Source: Benincasa hispida (taxonomy: Eukaryota; Streptophyta; Magnoliopsida; Cucurbitales; Cucurbitaceae). Taken from it: a stretch of DNA of 64,000 nucleotides. Positions 35,415 through 64,000 of the stretch are shown in pieces. A program made the translations under genes and the position numbers. The notes under the pieces are model-generated. The model was not told where the DNA came from, ran no database searches, and saw only the letters and a list, made by a program, of their open reading frames with translations. Every line of letters begins with the position of its first letter. Within the stretch, counting starts at the first letter, position 1. The stretch spans positions 32,995,927 through 33,059,926 of the forward strand of contig NC_052350.1 in NCBI RefSeq assembly GCF_009727055.1, given 5' to 3'.

Positions 35415-35635
35415 ATCACGACCTACGTGTAGCCAGAAATTCTCTTTGTGAGTTTAGATTAATAAGTATCCGAGAGCTAAGTTCCCATACTTAAACATTT
35501 CTCTTTTTTGAAACTTATCCTTTACCTCGAAACGCACAATTCCAATCTAACTTAAATATTTTACCTCAAAATTTCTTAACTCAAACAATAAACATAATTA
35601 TAAAAAAAAAAAAAAGTAAGGTGTGGGTTTTACAC
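35415..35635. other. Intervening sequence, nothing recognised
   Basis: Unique-looking AT-rich sequence with a short A run at about 35601. No feature that I can support. Confidence 0.4.
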
Positions 35636-36480
35636 TTAAGGGGGATAATTTGAATTGTTCAAATTAATTTGAGGAAACTATATATTGATGTGATTAATAT
35701 ATAATTAATTATGGATATGATCTATAATTAAATTGGAAAGTAATATTTGAATAAGATTCAAATTAATTAATTCAAGTGAATTAGATTCACAAATAATTAA
35801 TTAATAGAGAAGTTTTGCACATATGCATATGATATTTATTATAATTAAATATATACATTAAATCGGGTTTAATATATAAATTTTTATTTAATTATTGTGG
35901 AAAGTAAAATTAAACAAGTGTTATTTAATTGGGCTAATTAATTAAATAAGCGTTATTTAATTAATTATGGAAAAAGAAAATATCAAGAAACCCTTCTCTA
36001 TATAAAGATCTCTCTATGGCCCTTTGGGACACACACTCTCGAAAAAGATTGACAATACAAAACACCCTAGTGCTATTGTGTAGAATTTTCTCTAAGTCAC
36101 AAAAGAGAATCCTCTCTACTCTTCAAAATCCTTTTCTCCTCTCTCATTCCCAATAGTTGGATACCACCTATCCCTCTATTGGAATCCTAGAGAATGATGA
36201 GGTTACTCTCGTGGTAGTGTTTGAGATTGTTCAAGAAGTTGTTAACGATCAAGATCGTTGGAGGGTCCGTTCGTTGGAACTAGGAAAGGATTGTTCGTGG
36301 CACTTGGAAATCTACAAAGGTAAGAATGATTCTAATATTTTCCCTAAAACATGCTAATTTACATGTTTATATTCTATTTTAATTTAATGATTATGTTTAT
36401 GTAAAAATCGAATTGTGGGATGCAATGTGATCTCACGAGACACTTCTACTGCAGGAGATCCAATCCTCCCTTCAGTTTTA
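35636..36480 (+). mobile_element. Likely copia LTR fragment of a further family, with TATA box
   Basis: An AT-rich upstream part leads to a clear TATA-like box (ctctatataaag, 35996-36007). After it come a downstream transcribed-type segment (gagaatcctctctac, tcgttggaactagg) and an end around tactgcaggagatcc, which resembles the end region of family B. The boundaries are approximate, and the element type is inferred from this plan. Confidence 0.45.
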
Positions 36481-39400
36481 ACATAAAATCACTCATAATG
36501 CTATAAAATATGACATTAACGCATACATTTCACTCAATAATTTAAGCTTTTAAGGCTAAATAACTCACCTAAGGAAAAGTTATCATATATCTTGACTGCA
36601 CATTTTTTTGTTAAGATGAATGAGAAACAATATTTTATAACTGCAGCAAGATTTACATCTAAATTTATGGTTGTATAGATGACAACATTATCTCATACTT
36701 TTAGTTTTTTTGTAAAAATATTATCAACTATATTATTTATGAAAGTCTTTTATGTTTGTGTTTTTTTAAAATGTCAAAATAGGATTACTTGATGATGGAA
36801 GTCATTTGTGTAAAGATAGGGTTCGAAAAAAAAACTTTCTAACATTAAAAACATTTATTTGACAATTAACAAACTATCATGAGATCTATTTAATTGATAA
36901 TGTGTTGGGGGAATTACAATATCAGAGGATAATTGAGTAATATTGAGAAACGGACACGTAAACAATTAGGTTGAGGCACGAATATTTCACTTTCTTTAAG
37001 GAGATTCAAGTCATCTACTATGTGTATTAAATTTATTTTTATCAACTACAGGTGCAGTAGATATTCTCTAGCTTGTCCCTCCAGAATATAACAACTCAAT
37101 TGAAACGTTGTGTAACTTAAACCACTCTGTACTAAAAGGTAAAAATCAAAGTTCCACAACTAAAACACCCTTCTTTTGGCCAATTACTTTTAAAAGAATT
37201 AATAGGAGAAAGTAAGAGAGAAAGATAATTGAGTATTTGTTGGTGTGTTGTGTTGTCATCTAAGAGAAAGAAACATTAGGTATTTATATAAACTTAAGAT
37301 CTAGATATTTAATATATAATTAATGAGATTTATTTATCATTTCTCCATATAACCACAACAACTACGTTTCTCTCCAATTTAATAAAGAAAACCTCTTTTA
37401 ATTTTCTAGCTTTCTTATGTATAAGTTAAAACTCAAAAAAATATTAAAAATGTAACAACACACATAATATGCACTTCTATGACCTTAAATAGATGTCGTT
37501 GTATTATATTTATTGACTTAAAACATCATCATGATCAAGATATTCTTGATAATGAAGTATCATTATCAACATTTTTGTGACATTGCAAAAATGTCAATAC
37601 ATATATTTTATTTACATTTCTCATCGTCGTTAATATCCATATTGGTATAGAAATATCAATATTGAGTCAATTACTGACAATGATAATGCATCACAGTATA
37701 TTTGATGGTAACTATTAATAATTGTCAAGAAAGGTTCATTATAGATAAATATACCGACATTAAAATAAGTTAATTATGACACTTTCGTTGATACTCTTAC
37801 TTTGTGTGCGATACAATAATTGAAAATACATTAGGTTTCTCAAACATTCCCCAAATATATAAATATATAGTGTTAAATTCACTTATTCCAAAAGCACTTG
37901 GATTGGGACACCACTACTCATGAGTGGTTTGACCACATAAACGGTAGGTTATTGGAGAAAGGGCATGCAAGTGTGTAGTGTATGACCTTAATTTGTTGCC
38001 TTGAAAATTAAAGGATGGCTGGGAGGATTTTAGGGACATCAAAGACGTGGCCTTGTGGGCTACCACTCACTTGACCAAGAGATTCAATTATTTAAGAGAT
38101 TATATTACATGGAGATAGTGGTGTGCCCTTTATCAAGAGAAGAAGGGAGAGAGAGAGAATGGAGACAAGAATTTAAACATAGTGGTATGGCCTTATCTTG
38201 GAAATGATTATCATTTTTCCTTGTATCACCTTCCTATAGCGATTGAAATGATAGGTTGTCGAGACACTTGTACTCACCTACTATTGTTCTATGTATATGT
38301 ACTAGGGTTATGTCAAATTCGAGACTCTTCCATTAAGCTCCATATATATCCAAGACTTTAATTGAGAGTTTAGTTTGTTCACGATGGTAGATAATGTTTT
38401 GAATGTGTGAGGTGATATGGTGGAAGGTGACTTAATCGTGATTTGTTCGAATTTACGATAAGATGGAGTTGTATTAAATGCATTCAATTAGTTGAAGCAT
38501 AAAATTTAGAGAGTTGCCTAGTGTTTTGTAATTTATCATATTTGAAAAGAGTGTAATATGTGTTCATAGGACAACTGATGCTAACAAACTTGGTTTACGC
38601 AAGTGCACATATCCAGGTTGTAGTATAGTAAAACGTTAAGAGATCGAATATTGTCCTCTGGAGATTAAATGCCTGGATTATGCTTAGCAATTATATTTTC
38701 TAAACTCGTATTGCTTTTAGAATTAGTCTTGTGTTTCAGCTCTCTCACGTCATTACCATGTAACTAGTCAGGTTGTATGGTATGATATTTTTTTTGTTGT
38801 TCGAAATGGTGTGAGGCTTCTGTTGAGAGGATTCATGGTCGTTTTCCTTCTTGGGACTTTTTTTTACTTAGGTTGTTGTGTGTTTGGTTTTTGTTGTTCT
38901 TATCTTTTGGTTCTTCAGGTTATTGTTTGTTTGTACCTTGACTTCAAATCTTTGAAGTCCAATTCTTTTTAGTGCAATCTTATACCTTTGCAAAAAAAAT
39001 ACAAATGCACTAATCACTTAATCATGCTTCATTAATGCCAAATCAAAATTAAACTCAAGTTACATGAAATGAACTAATGAAGCCAAGTTGCATTTAATAA
39101 ACTCAAGTACAAACTTGTGCTTCATTAAAGAAGAATGTAACCAAGCTTCACTTGTAGAACAAAGGCTTCAAGCTACATCAAGTGAAACGTCATTTATTCT
39201 CATATGATTACAAATTATTGAGTGGTTGATTGAAAGCTCCACATTGTTTGTTTATGAATGGTGTTCTTAATGTGTATTTTTAGTTTTCAGAGACCTTGCA
39301 TTTATTTTTCATGTTATGCTTTTGTTTATGATTGATTGTGGTCAATGTTACAACTCTTCGAATACATCATGAAAAGTCTAAGATTTCATTTTGTGGCAAT

Positions 39401-40604
39401 ATAAAGCCATGTAATTTGTCATTACAATTTCGTTTTTGAGATTATAATAAAAATTGCATATTTTTGTTTCTTAAGCATCGAGCTTATTCCTTTACATATC
39501 TTGTGATTAGATTTGAATGCTAGAATTATTCAAGTAGTCTTGGTCAAACTATTTTGTGGAGTGATTCAAATCATTTTAAAAACAACTTTTTAGATGTAAT
39601 TAGTTAGGAAGTTTTCACATCAGGAGATCTAGACTAATAAAAGAATTATAGTCATTAAAAAAACACTAGAGAAAAATATGAGAGAACATTAAGAAAAAAT
39701 TTAAACATGACTTGTGACTTTTTTTTTAACCCACCTCGAAAGTTATCACGTAACTTTGTTTTACTTGTTTAAAGTGAGAAAAACATAACTAAATATTAGT
39801 ATTGTTTAGTTAAAAAAAGATAAATGGATCTTTAAAGAATTATTGCTTTATATATTGTGATATTTTGATTGTCAAAAATTAAGCCACTACATATATTACT
39901 TTATATATCTAAATAATACTCAATAACTCTATAGTAGTTTGTGTAGTTAGAGGTGTACTCATATATGAGGCGCTTGTATTGATTCTTGAATAAGGAATAT
40001 ATACTATGAAAGAGACTTCAAAAAATCACACTTGAGAGATGCTCTTACTTTTTGTTTTTCTTTGTTGGCATTAAGTAAAGAATAATGAATAGAAATTTGT
40101 TCTTAGGAAACATTATGATTTGAAAACTACTTTATAAAGAATATTATTTATATATATTACAAATATATATTATTTAATTATAACCTACTACTAGTTAAAC
40201 ATTATAATTATATATACAAATACATGATGATAGTTTTTAAATATATAAAAATAAATCAATTTATTTATAAATATAGTAAAATGTTATTGTCTATCAATAT
40301 CATTTTATTATATTTAAAAATATTTCTAACAAGTTTACGATTTATAACCATTACTCTATACATCATTAAATTTGTATTTATGATAGATGTCAAAATGGGA
40401 AAAAATATATATTTGATAAGTGTTTTTTTTTAGTACTAATACTTTATAGTGTTAATACTCATTCATCCGTTCACATATGTGAATTTTCTTTTGTAAATAT
40501 CTTTTAATATTACTAAATTTTACACGATCCACATTATTCCCAAACATTATTATATTACCTACCATGAATGTGTTTTGAAAATTAAGGACTCATACATTGT
40601 TATA

Positions 40605-40607
<3 letters not shown>
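36481..40607. other. AT-rich intergenic region, no supported gene
   Basis: Reading frames are short and without recognisable domains. Around 37500-37800 the text gacattgcaaaaatgtcaat with ataccgacattaaaa recalls CACTA-type internal sequence. Around 38590-38640 tacgcaagtgcacatat with agagatcgaata recalls a Ty3 LTR segment. Around 38790-39000 a T-rich stretch ending in a short A run may be a LINE 3' end. None of these is firm. Confidence 0.3.

Positions 40608-40638
<31 letters not shown>
40608..40638 (+). repeat. Poly(A) run of 31
   Basis: Uninterrupted A run. It is flanked by two copies of gttttgaaaattaaggac (near 40572 and 40654), which may be a small duplication around an inserted poly(A)-tailed sequence. 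Confidence 0.9.
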
Positions 40639-40641
<3 letters not shown>

Positions 40642-40854
40642 CTTAATACATTGCGTTTTGAAAATTAAGGACGTATTTAGTAACTATTTCGTTTTTTACT
40701 TTTTATTTTTAAAAATTAAGTTTATTTTTTCTTATTTTTTATCATGATTTATATCTTTCTTCACTATAATAGTTGAATTCTGAATCAAATTTCAAAAACA
40801 AAAAAATCATTGGTAAAAAGTAGATAACAAATGAATAAATTTGGAGGTAGAAGT

Positions 40855-43800
40855 TGTAACATCCCGAATTTCAAGAAAATTTAAGTTAATTATCTAAAAT
40901 TATTGAGTTTAAATTTCCCTTTTATTTGGAAAATTGAGGTTAAATTGAAATAATTGAAAAACTTTTATTGGTTAAATTGAATTTAATTGATTAGATATTC
41001 GAACTGATTATCTTGAAAATATTGAATTTTACTTCTTTTTTATTTTGGATTTTAGGGCCAACTTAAAAAAAATTAAAGAGATAATTAATTTCATGTAGTT
41101 TTGAATTGATTTAAATATTTGGGAAGAATTTAATTTGTATCAAGAATTTGATGGATCTTATGCTTTTAATTTGGTTTTTTGAAGCCTAAATTAAGATAAT
41201 TTGAAAAGTTAATTGATTTCTAAATTTAATTAGAATCTTTGGAGATATTGGGTAAAAATATTTTATTTATCTTTTCAAAATTTGGAAAAAATAAAAGAAT
41301 TGAGATTTTTTCGAAATTAAAGAAGAGTGACAAGAGGTCAAAAATTGGGGAAGAAAGCAATTCGATTTTTCAGCGACAGCTTCCACAAATTGTCGATTCC
41401 AGATTTTGAACCGTTGGATCGTGCTCAAATTTGGTCAGCCTGTTCGAGACATATAAAGTTTCATTTTGAACGGTTGGATCATTATTTGAAGCTCTGGTTT
41501 ATTCGTAATTGCTGCTGAATAAAATCGGTAAACTAGAAATTCCCTCTTCTCCCACTCTCGCAAACCCTCCTCATGCAAGACCCTCACTACCAGCTACTAG
41601 CCTAAACAATTTATGTCGTCCGACAACAACACATGCTGCCTATCTATGGTAGCCACAAGTCGACGTGCCATCGGCCGCCATTGCCCCGATCTTTGTCGGA
41701 ATTTTGAGGAAAACCTTGGTAAGACTTATTTTTCCTTATAATTTGGGAAGGTGAAGTTCACCCCTTTGATTTTATTTTGGGTTAAATTAGTAACCTCTCT
41801 TTGGTTTGAAAACTTAGATTCAAAGTTTGGAAGTTTTGAGGCATTGACCATCAAGTTAGATACCATTTTGTTTTGCAGAAAACCAAGCCACAACTTTAGG
41901 TTGATTCAAATGTGCTAAAGAAGTTCTAAGGAGATTTTGTTTTGTAGTTTTTTACCAAGTTGATTGAGTAAGTAATCTTACTATTGGAACTGCTCTAGTG
42001 TCCAACAATGATTATTATGAATTTATTGAGGATTATTAGTTAGCATGATATTTATGTCTGCCTTCATTGACTGAGGTTTGAAATGGCTGGAGTCAGGAAT
42101 TGACAAATATGATTTACTGAGGATATATTGATAGTTTGATGTTTATGTATGCCTTGTTGATATGAGAGTTTAAAAGGCTAGTTGCACATAGAGATGTTTG
42201 AAATACTAGTATGATTTGAGTATATTATTTTTATTGGAGATCCTGCTGAATCAAAGGAGGATGAGATGCATACATATGTTGTAAAGCTATGATAGAAAAT
42301 TTTATATGTATATTGTAGAATCATGATGATGAGATGTATATGTATGTTATAAAACCATGTTGAGATTGTGATGTCGAGATTGTGATAGTGATTTTACTGA
42401 TTAGTTAGAATGTCCACCAGTTTGTGTTTCCTTCGGGATTCACCAGTTTGTGTTTCCTTCGAGATTCCTCAGATATTGTGTTTCCTTTAGGATTCACCAG
42501 ATATTGTGTTTCCTTCGGGATTCACCAGATATTGTGTTTCCTTCGGGATTCAGCAGTTTGTGTTTCCTTCGGGATTAACCAGATATTGTGTTTCCTTCGG
42601 GATTCACCAGATATTGTGTTTCATTCGGGATTCACCAGTTTGTGTTTCTTTCGGGATTAATCAGATATTGTGTTTCCTTCGAGATTAACCAGATATTGTG
42701 TTTCCTTCGGGATTCACCAGCTTATGTTTCCTTTAGGATTCACTAATTTATGTTTCCTTTGGGATTCACCAGTTTTTGTTTCCTTCGGGATTCACCAATT
42801 TTTGTTTCCTTCAGGATTCACCAGTTTGTGTTTCCTTTGGGATTAACCAGATATTGTGTTTCCTTCGGGATTCACCAGATATTGTGTTTTCTTCGAGATT
42901 CACCAGTTTGTGTTTCCTTCGCAATTAACCAGATATTGTGTTTCCTTTGGGATTCACCAGTTTTTGTTTCCTTCGGGATTCACCAGTTCGTGTTTCCTTC
43001 GGGACTCACCAGATATTGTGTTTCATTCGGGATTCACCAATTCGTGTTTCCTTCGGGATTCACCAGATATTGTGTTTCCTTCGGGATTCACCAGATATTG
43101 TGTTTCCTTCGGGATTCACCAGATATTTTGTTTCCTTTGGGATTTACCAGATATTGTGTTTCCTTCGGGATTCACCAGATATTGTGTTTCCTTCGGGACT
43201 CACCAGTTTGTGTTTCCTTCGGGATTCACCAGATATTGTGTTTCCTTCGGGATTCACCAGTTTGTATTTCCTTTAGGATTCACCAGTTTGTGTTTCTTTC
43301 GGGATTCACCAGAGGTAATGGACATATTTAGCTACAGTAGGATAGAATTCAGTTTTTCATGTATGTATGTGTCCCATGAGGACTAGGACCGTTTATATGT
43401 TCCACCAGAGGTAGGCATCTAGAGGACATAGATGCATAACCTAACCCCAGAAGTGGGGTTACTTACGGAGTATTTTATACTTATTCTTTCTCATGTTATT
43501 GTTTCAGGTAAGGGTAGAGATGCACCGGCGATAGACAAGCGAAGTTCGTGATCGAGCCACTAGGACTAGTTTTATGCTTCCACTCATGAGATTTAGATTT
43601 CTTTTCATGCTTTTCTTAACTTTCAGTTTTGATGTTTGAAACTTACTATTAAGAATCATTTTCAGACTTATTTATTATCATTTATGATTTATGGGTACCC
43701 TATTATTGTTTTTAATATTTGAATTTAATGAAGGACTTTTGTACTTACCTTATTTATTTAGCATTTATTTCACCATAAAAGAGTGTCGTTTTAAGTTCCA

Positions 43801-43857
43801 TGCATACATGTATTTAGTAACAGCCTAACTTAAGTCCTAGGGGATCGGGTCGTTACA
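40855..43857 (+). mobile_element. Ty3/gypsy-type solo LTR, 3003 bp, with target duplication
   Basis: It begins TGTAACATCCCGAATTTC and ends GGATCGGGTCGTTACA, an inverted TGTAAC/GTTACA end pair typical of plant Ty3 LTRs. The target duplication GAAGT flanks it exactly (40850-40854 and 43858-43862). No internal gag-pol sequence or second LTR is present, so unequal recombination between two LTRs is the likely origin. A minisatellite occupies 42413-43318. Confidence 0.85.
42413..43318 (+). repeat. Minisatellite of 26/28-bp units inside the solo LTR
   Basis: More than 30 tandem units appear in two interchangeable forms: CACCAG-TTTGTG-TTTCCTTCGGGATT (26 bp) and CACCAG-ATATTGTG-TTTCCTTCGGGATT (28 bp). 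Point variants such as ttcgag, tttagg and aaccag occur. Units lack stop codons in the forward frames, giving overlapping long frames of repetitive Phe/Ser/Cys peptides that are not evidence of a gene. Confidence 0.93.
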
Positions 43858-44195
43858 GAAGTAATATCTATAGTCTTAATTTTAAAAAACAAAAATTAAA
43901 AAACTAAGGCCCTTGGAACCATTTGGTTTTTTATTATTGTTTTTTAAAATTAAACCCATAGACATTACTTCTATCTCCAAATTTCTTCCTTAATTATTTA
44001 CTTTTTACCAATAGTTTAAAAATCTAAGTCAAATTTTGAAAATTAAAAAAACAACTTTTAAAAATTTGTTTGTGTTTTTAGAATTTGGCTAAAAATTCAA
44101 TCATTGTACTTGATAAATGTAAATTATCATAAGAAATGGAAAGAAAATAGGCTTAATTTTCAAAAATCAAAACTAACAACAAAATGGTTATCAAA

Positions 44196-45935
44196 GAGAT
44201 TTAAATAGTTATCCATCGAAGTATAAAAAAATAGTTTTTTAAAAATTATTTTATTTTTAAAATTTAGAAAAGAATTTAACTGAATTAGAAAAGATATAAA
44301 TCAATGTAATGAATTAGAAAAGATATAAATCAATGTAAGAAATTGAGAAGAAATAAGTTTAATTTTCAAAAATCACAAATAAAAAAAAAAATGATTACCG
44401 GACGAATTTGGACAATACTTTTGATAAAGAATCAACTGAAAAAACAATTAAAAAAATTCTTAAGTGCATGTAGCGCTCATATGCACCGTCCTTTTCAAAA
44501 GGAAGTTTATTTTTTATTTTTCATTTATTTTTTAAATAAACAACCCTACAGCAAAATTGCAAAAGCCCATAAACTATATGATAAAGGAAATCTTTTTAAC
44601 TATACCTTTTTTAATAACTCTTTTTAACCATAGTTGCTATACTATGTATTTGATTCAATCAATTGAGAACAAACTTTATTTTTATAAGAATTTTACTATA
44701 TATTTTATTCTATCAATAAAGAAGAATATTTATTGTTATAAGAAGTTTACTTATTAGAGGTAATTTGTTTTTTAGAAGTTAGACCGCCATAATTTTTAGA
44801 TACCTTAAATTATATATGTCTGAAGTTACAAATGTTTGACATTTTTAGATAACCATGTTTATTTTATAGGAATATTTTTCTAGATATTTGAGAATATTTT
44901 GATAACTATGTTTGTTTCATAGAATTTATACCCGAAAATATCTTAAATTTACATAATGTTCCAAAAATATCCTTGTGATTATTCATTAATTTACAATTAA
45001 TTTAATATAAAAAATTATTTTAAATGATAAAACTGCTAAAAATATTTACAACTAATAGCAAAATATCATATATATATATATAGTATGTTATCGTTGTCTA
45101 TCGTGGTCCCTCACAAATAGTATGTGATAGTTTGCTATGATTTGTAAATATTTTGGTTCAGTTTCTTATATTTGGAAACATCCCCTTTAATATATAATTT
45201 GAACTTATATAACATTTTTTTATTAATTTGAATTTCTTTTTAAATTAATATTGTTTACATGTTATTTTTCTCGATAACATAATATATATTAATGTAATAT
45301 TTTTTATAAATAAATATTAGTTTACATTTAAATTATTTTTTTTTTTCTAAAATACAAAAACTATCATATAACCAAAAAAGAGTGATATATGGTTGACCAT
45401 ATATATATATAAAAGAAATAATGAAGAGTAAAAAAGTAAAAATGAAACACCTTACGCATGGGAATCTAGAAAATCGATGGATCTAAAACTCTCTGCTTAT
45501 AAGAATGCTATAAATATTTAGATGTCAAGACATTACATTATCATAAGATAAACATGATAATAGAGAGTGAGCATCTTAGATGCTAGCGAAATAGACAATC
45601 TTTTATAATCAATGGAGTATAATCCAATTAGTTTAAATATTTATTTTTTCACTTTTCGAGACCTAATTTCATCGTCTAACCTTTGGAGATGTCATTACAA
45701 CTACTTGAAATGCACTTGAACGTCCGAGGTTTATTCATACATAAACCTCATACAAATCCAAAACAAACAGGGAGAGAGAAATCGAGAACTTTCATGAAAA
45801 AGAATCTCTCCACCATGAAAGAGACTCTCAAAACACCACCTGAAAAAGTGCTTTTCCCCTTGGTTTTTTCTTTATTGGCCCTCACTAAGAGAAACATCAC
45901 CACAAAAAGCTTTTCCCACCAAAGTAAAAGTAAAA

Positions 45936-45980
<45 letters not shown>

Positions 45981-46107
45981 AAAAAAACCTTTTTTTCCCC
46001 ATTAACCTACAATAAAAATGTGCCACGTGATATTTTTTTTTTTGGAAATAGTAAACTCAGGTGCCATTTTTTTCGATAGAGAGAGCATGAACTAGATGTA
46101 ATTTGAG
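44196..46107. other. AT-rich intergenic region with MITE remnants
   Basis: A 28-bp segment gaattagaaaagatataaat... is present twice in tandem at 44283 and 44311. Around 45040-45190 a palindromic remnant (caaaatatcatatat...gtgatagtttgctatg) resembles common plant miniature elements. No gene is supported. Confidence 0.4.
45938..45974 (+). repeat. Poly(T) run of 37
   Basis: Uninterrupted T run. It could mark the tail of an antisense retroposed sequence, but none is identifiable. Confidence 0.9.
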
Positions 46108-46678
46108 TAGGAGTGATATTTGGTTCACTTTTGTCAGTTTTGAGATCAACCAAAAAATCAAATAGGACCAATTCTTTTATGAAAAAAGAGATCCAAACTG
46201 ATATCCAATAAAGAACAAAATCAATGGATTGATTTTTATTTGGTTCGGATCTATTATCAGTTTGGTGGTCAGTTTTTTAATTTTTTTAATCTCAAATTTT
46301 AATTTTTACTTTCAAATTTATTTTGAATTAGTTATTTTTGCTAATTTTAAACTAAAATTGGGTCCATTTCTTAATTGAAATTGGACATTTTTATTTTTTT
46401 TCTTGGCACTTTCTAAACAGAAACAAAATATACACTCCATAGTAATAGGTCTTTTTTCTAAACAATAAATATATATGAATCATAATAATTAAAATACTAT
46501 CTAATAATAGAGTTTATTTTTAAGGATATATATATCTTCGATTTAGTTCGACTTTAATTGATTTTTTTGTTTTCTCCAAATACAAATCAATGTGTCTAAT
46601 TTTAAATTAAAAACCAAACTAAACTAATGAATCGATTTGATTTGGTTTTTAGATTTTCTATTTTTGGTTGCACTCCTA
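46108..46678. mobile_element. MITE-like element upstream of the 5-phosphatase gene
   Basis: The left end is TAGGAGTGATATTTGGTTC. The right end is ...TTTTTGGTTGCACTCCTA. GGAGTG and CACTCC are inverted, flanked by TA on both sides, and both ends carry the ggtt/aacc-rich inner sequence common in plant DNA-transposon derivatives. The inner inverted similarity is weak, so the superfamily is not assigned. A related one-sided fragment is at 62691-62830. Confidence 0.5.
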
Positions 46679-46954
46679 AGCCTAAATATTGCTAAAAAAA
46701 AAAAAAAATCGAGTATTCAAAGTCAAAGCCAGAAAGTTAACCGTCATCCCAATTTTACTCCGCCATTGAAGTCAAAGGTCAATCACTAACAAGCTTTTGC
46801 TTCTCACCAATGCCTCCTCAAAACGGGTCCACTCTCTCTTTCTCTTTTCATCTTCCAAATTTTGCTGTTTCCGTTCCTTGGTGCTTAGATTTTCTCTTTT
46901 ATCCATTTGGGTCTTTTTCTCTGTGCTTCGGTTCAATTTTCTCGCCGGATCCCG

Positions 46955-64000
<17,046 letters not shown>

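Larger units (their letters stand above)
40677..44195. mobile_element. Fold-back MITE split by a solo LTR
   Basis: The arms are 40677-40854 plus 43858-43912 on the left and 43922-44195 on the right. The left arm (tggtaaaaagtagata, tttggaggtagaagtaatat) is the reverse complement, with scattered changes, of the right arm (cattacttctatctccaaat, tactttttaccaatag). The two halves of the left arm become continuous when the solo LTR and one target copy are removed. The loop is only about 10 bp. A second right-arm-like segment occurs at 44283-44400. Confidence 0.75.

Noticed and set aside
42413..43318. CRISPR-like regularly spaced repeats
   Set aside because: Units are directly tandem without unique spacers, in a plant LTR. 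It is a minisatellite.
42424..43386. Long plus-strand reading frames of Phe/Ser/Cys/Gly repeats in three frames
   Set aside because: They arise only because the 26/28-bp minisatellite unit contains no stop codon. There is no start context, domain or codon bias, and the same sequence is open in all three frames.

Overview
This is a stretch of nuclear DNA from a flowering plant. It is AT-rich, has GT-AG introns, and is filled with plant retrotransposons. Two host genes are recognisable, both on the + strand. The LTR types remind me of cucurbit genomes, but that is an impression and not something the window proves.

Positions 1-6502 hold the last ten coding exons of a VPS13-type lipid-transfer protein. 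Its introns carry a complete 247-bp TRIM element and an L1-type LINE fragment. From about 46.8 kb to the right edge lies the 5' two-thirds of a WD40-containing type II inositol-polyphosphate 5-phosphatase (FRA3/5PTase12-14 group). That gene is stretched by a 9.7-kb third intron and two further introns of about 2 kb. These introns hold L1 fragments, many L1-like 3' tails, a solo LTR, a 2.2-kb non-autonomous LTR element, and a second TRIM that was itself hit by a retrocopy of ribosomal protein eL42.

The roughly 40 kb between the genes is nested retrotransposon. There are two decayed Ty1/copia copies of one family (about 9.6-14.6 kb and 17.9-28.8 kb) and many sense and antisense LTRs of that family and its relatives (7.2-8.9, 17.9-22.2 and 28.8-36.5 kb). 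There is also a 5' LTR with tRNA-Asp primer site and gag start of an Athila/Tat-type Ty3 element (14.6-16.5 kb). A 3.0-kb solo LTR containing a 0.9-kb minisatellite sits inside a fold-back MITE (40.7-44.2 kb). About 36.5-40.6 and 44.4-46.1 kb are AT-rich with no gene that I can support.

The assembly is imperfect here. There are N runs at 3251-3255, 20925-21724 and 26570-26590. Three intact Nextera mate-pair junction adapters (Tn5 mosaic end plus its reverse complement) remain in the sequence at 10456, 15288 and 15431, with an artificial deletion and an artificial 105-bp duplication beside them. I found no new cellular system. The strongest signals are these artefacts, the clean nested insertions with target-site duplications, and CGATCG-rich hypervariable segments in the copia LTRs.
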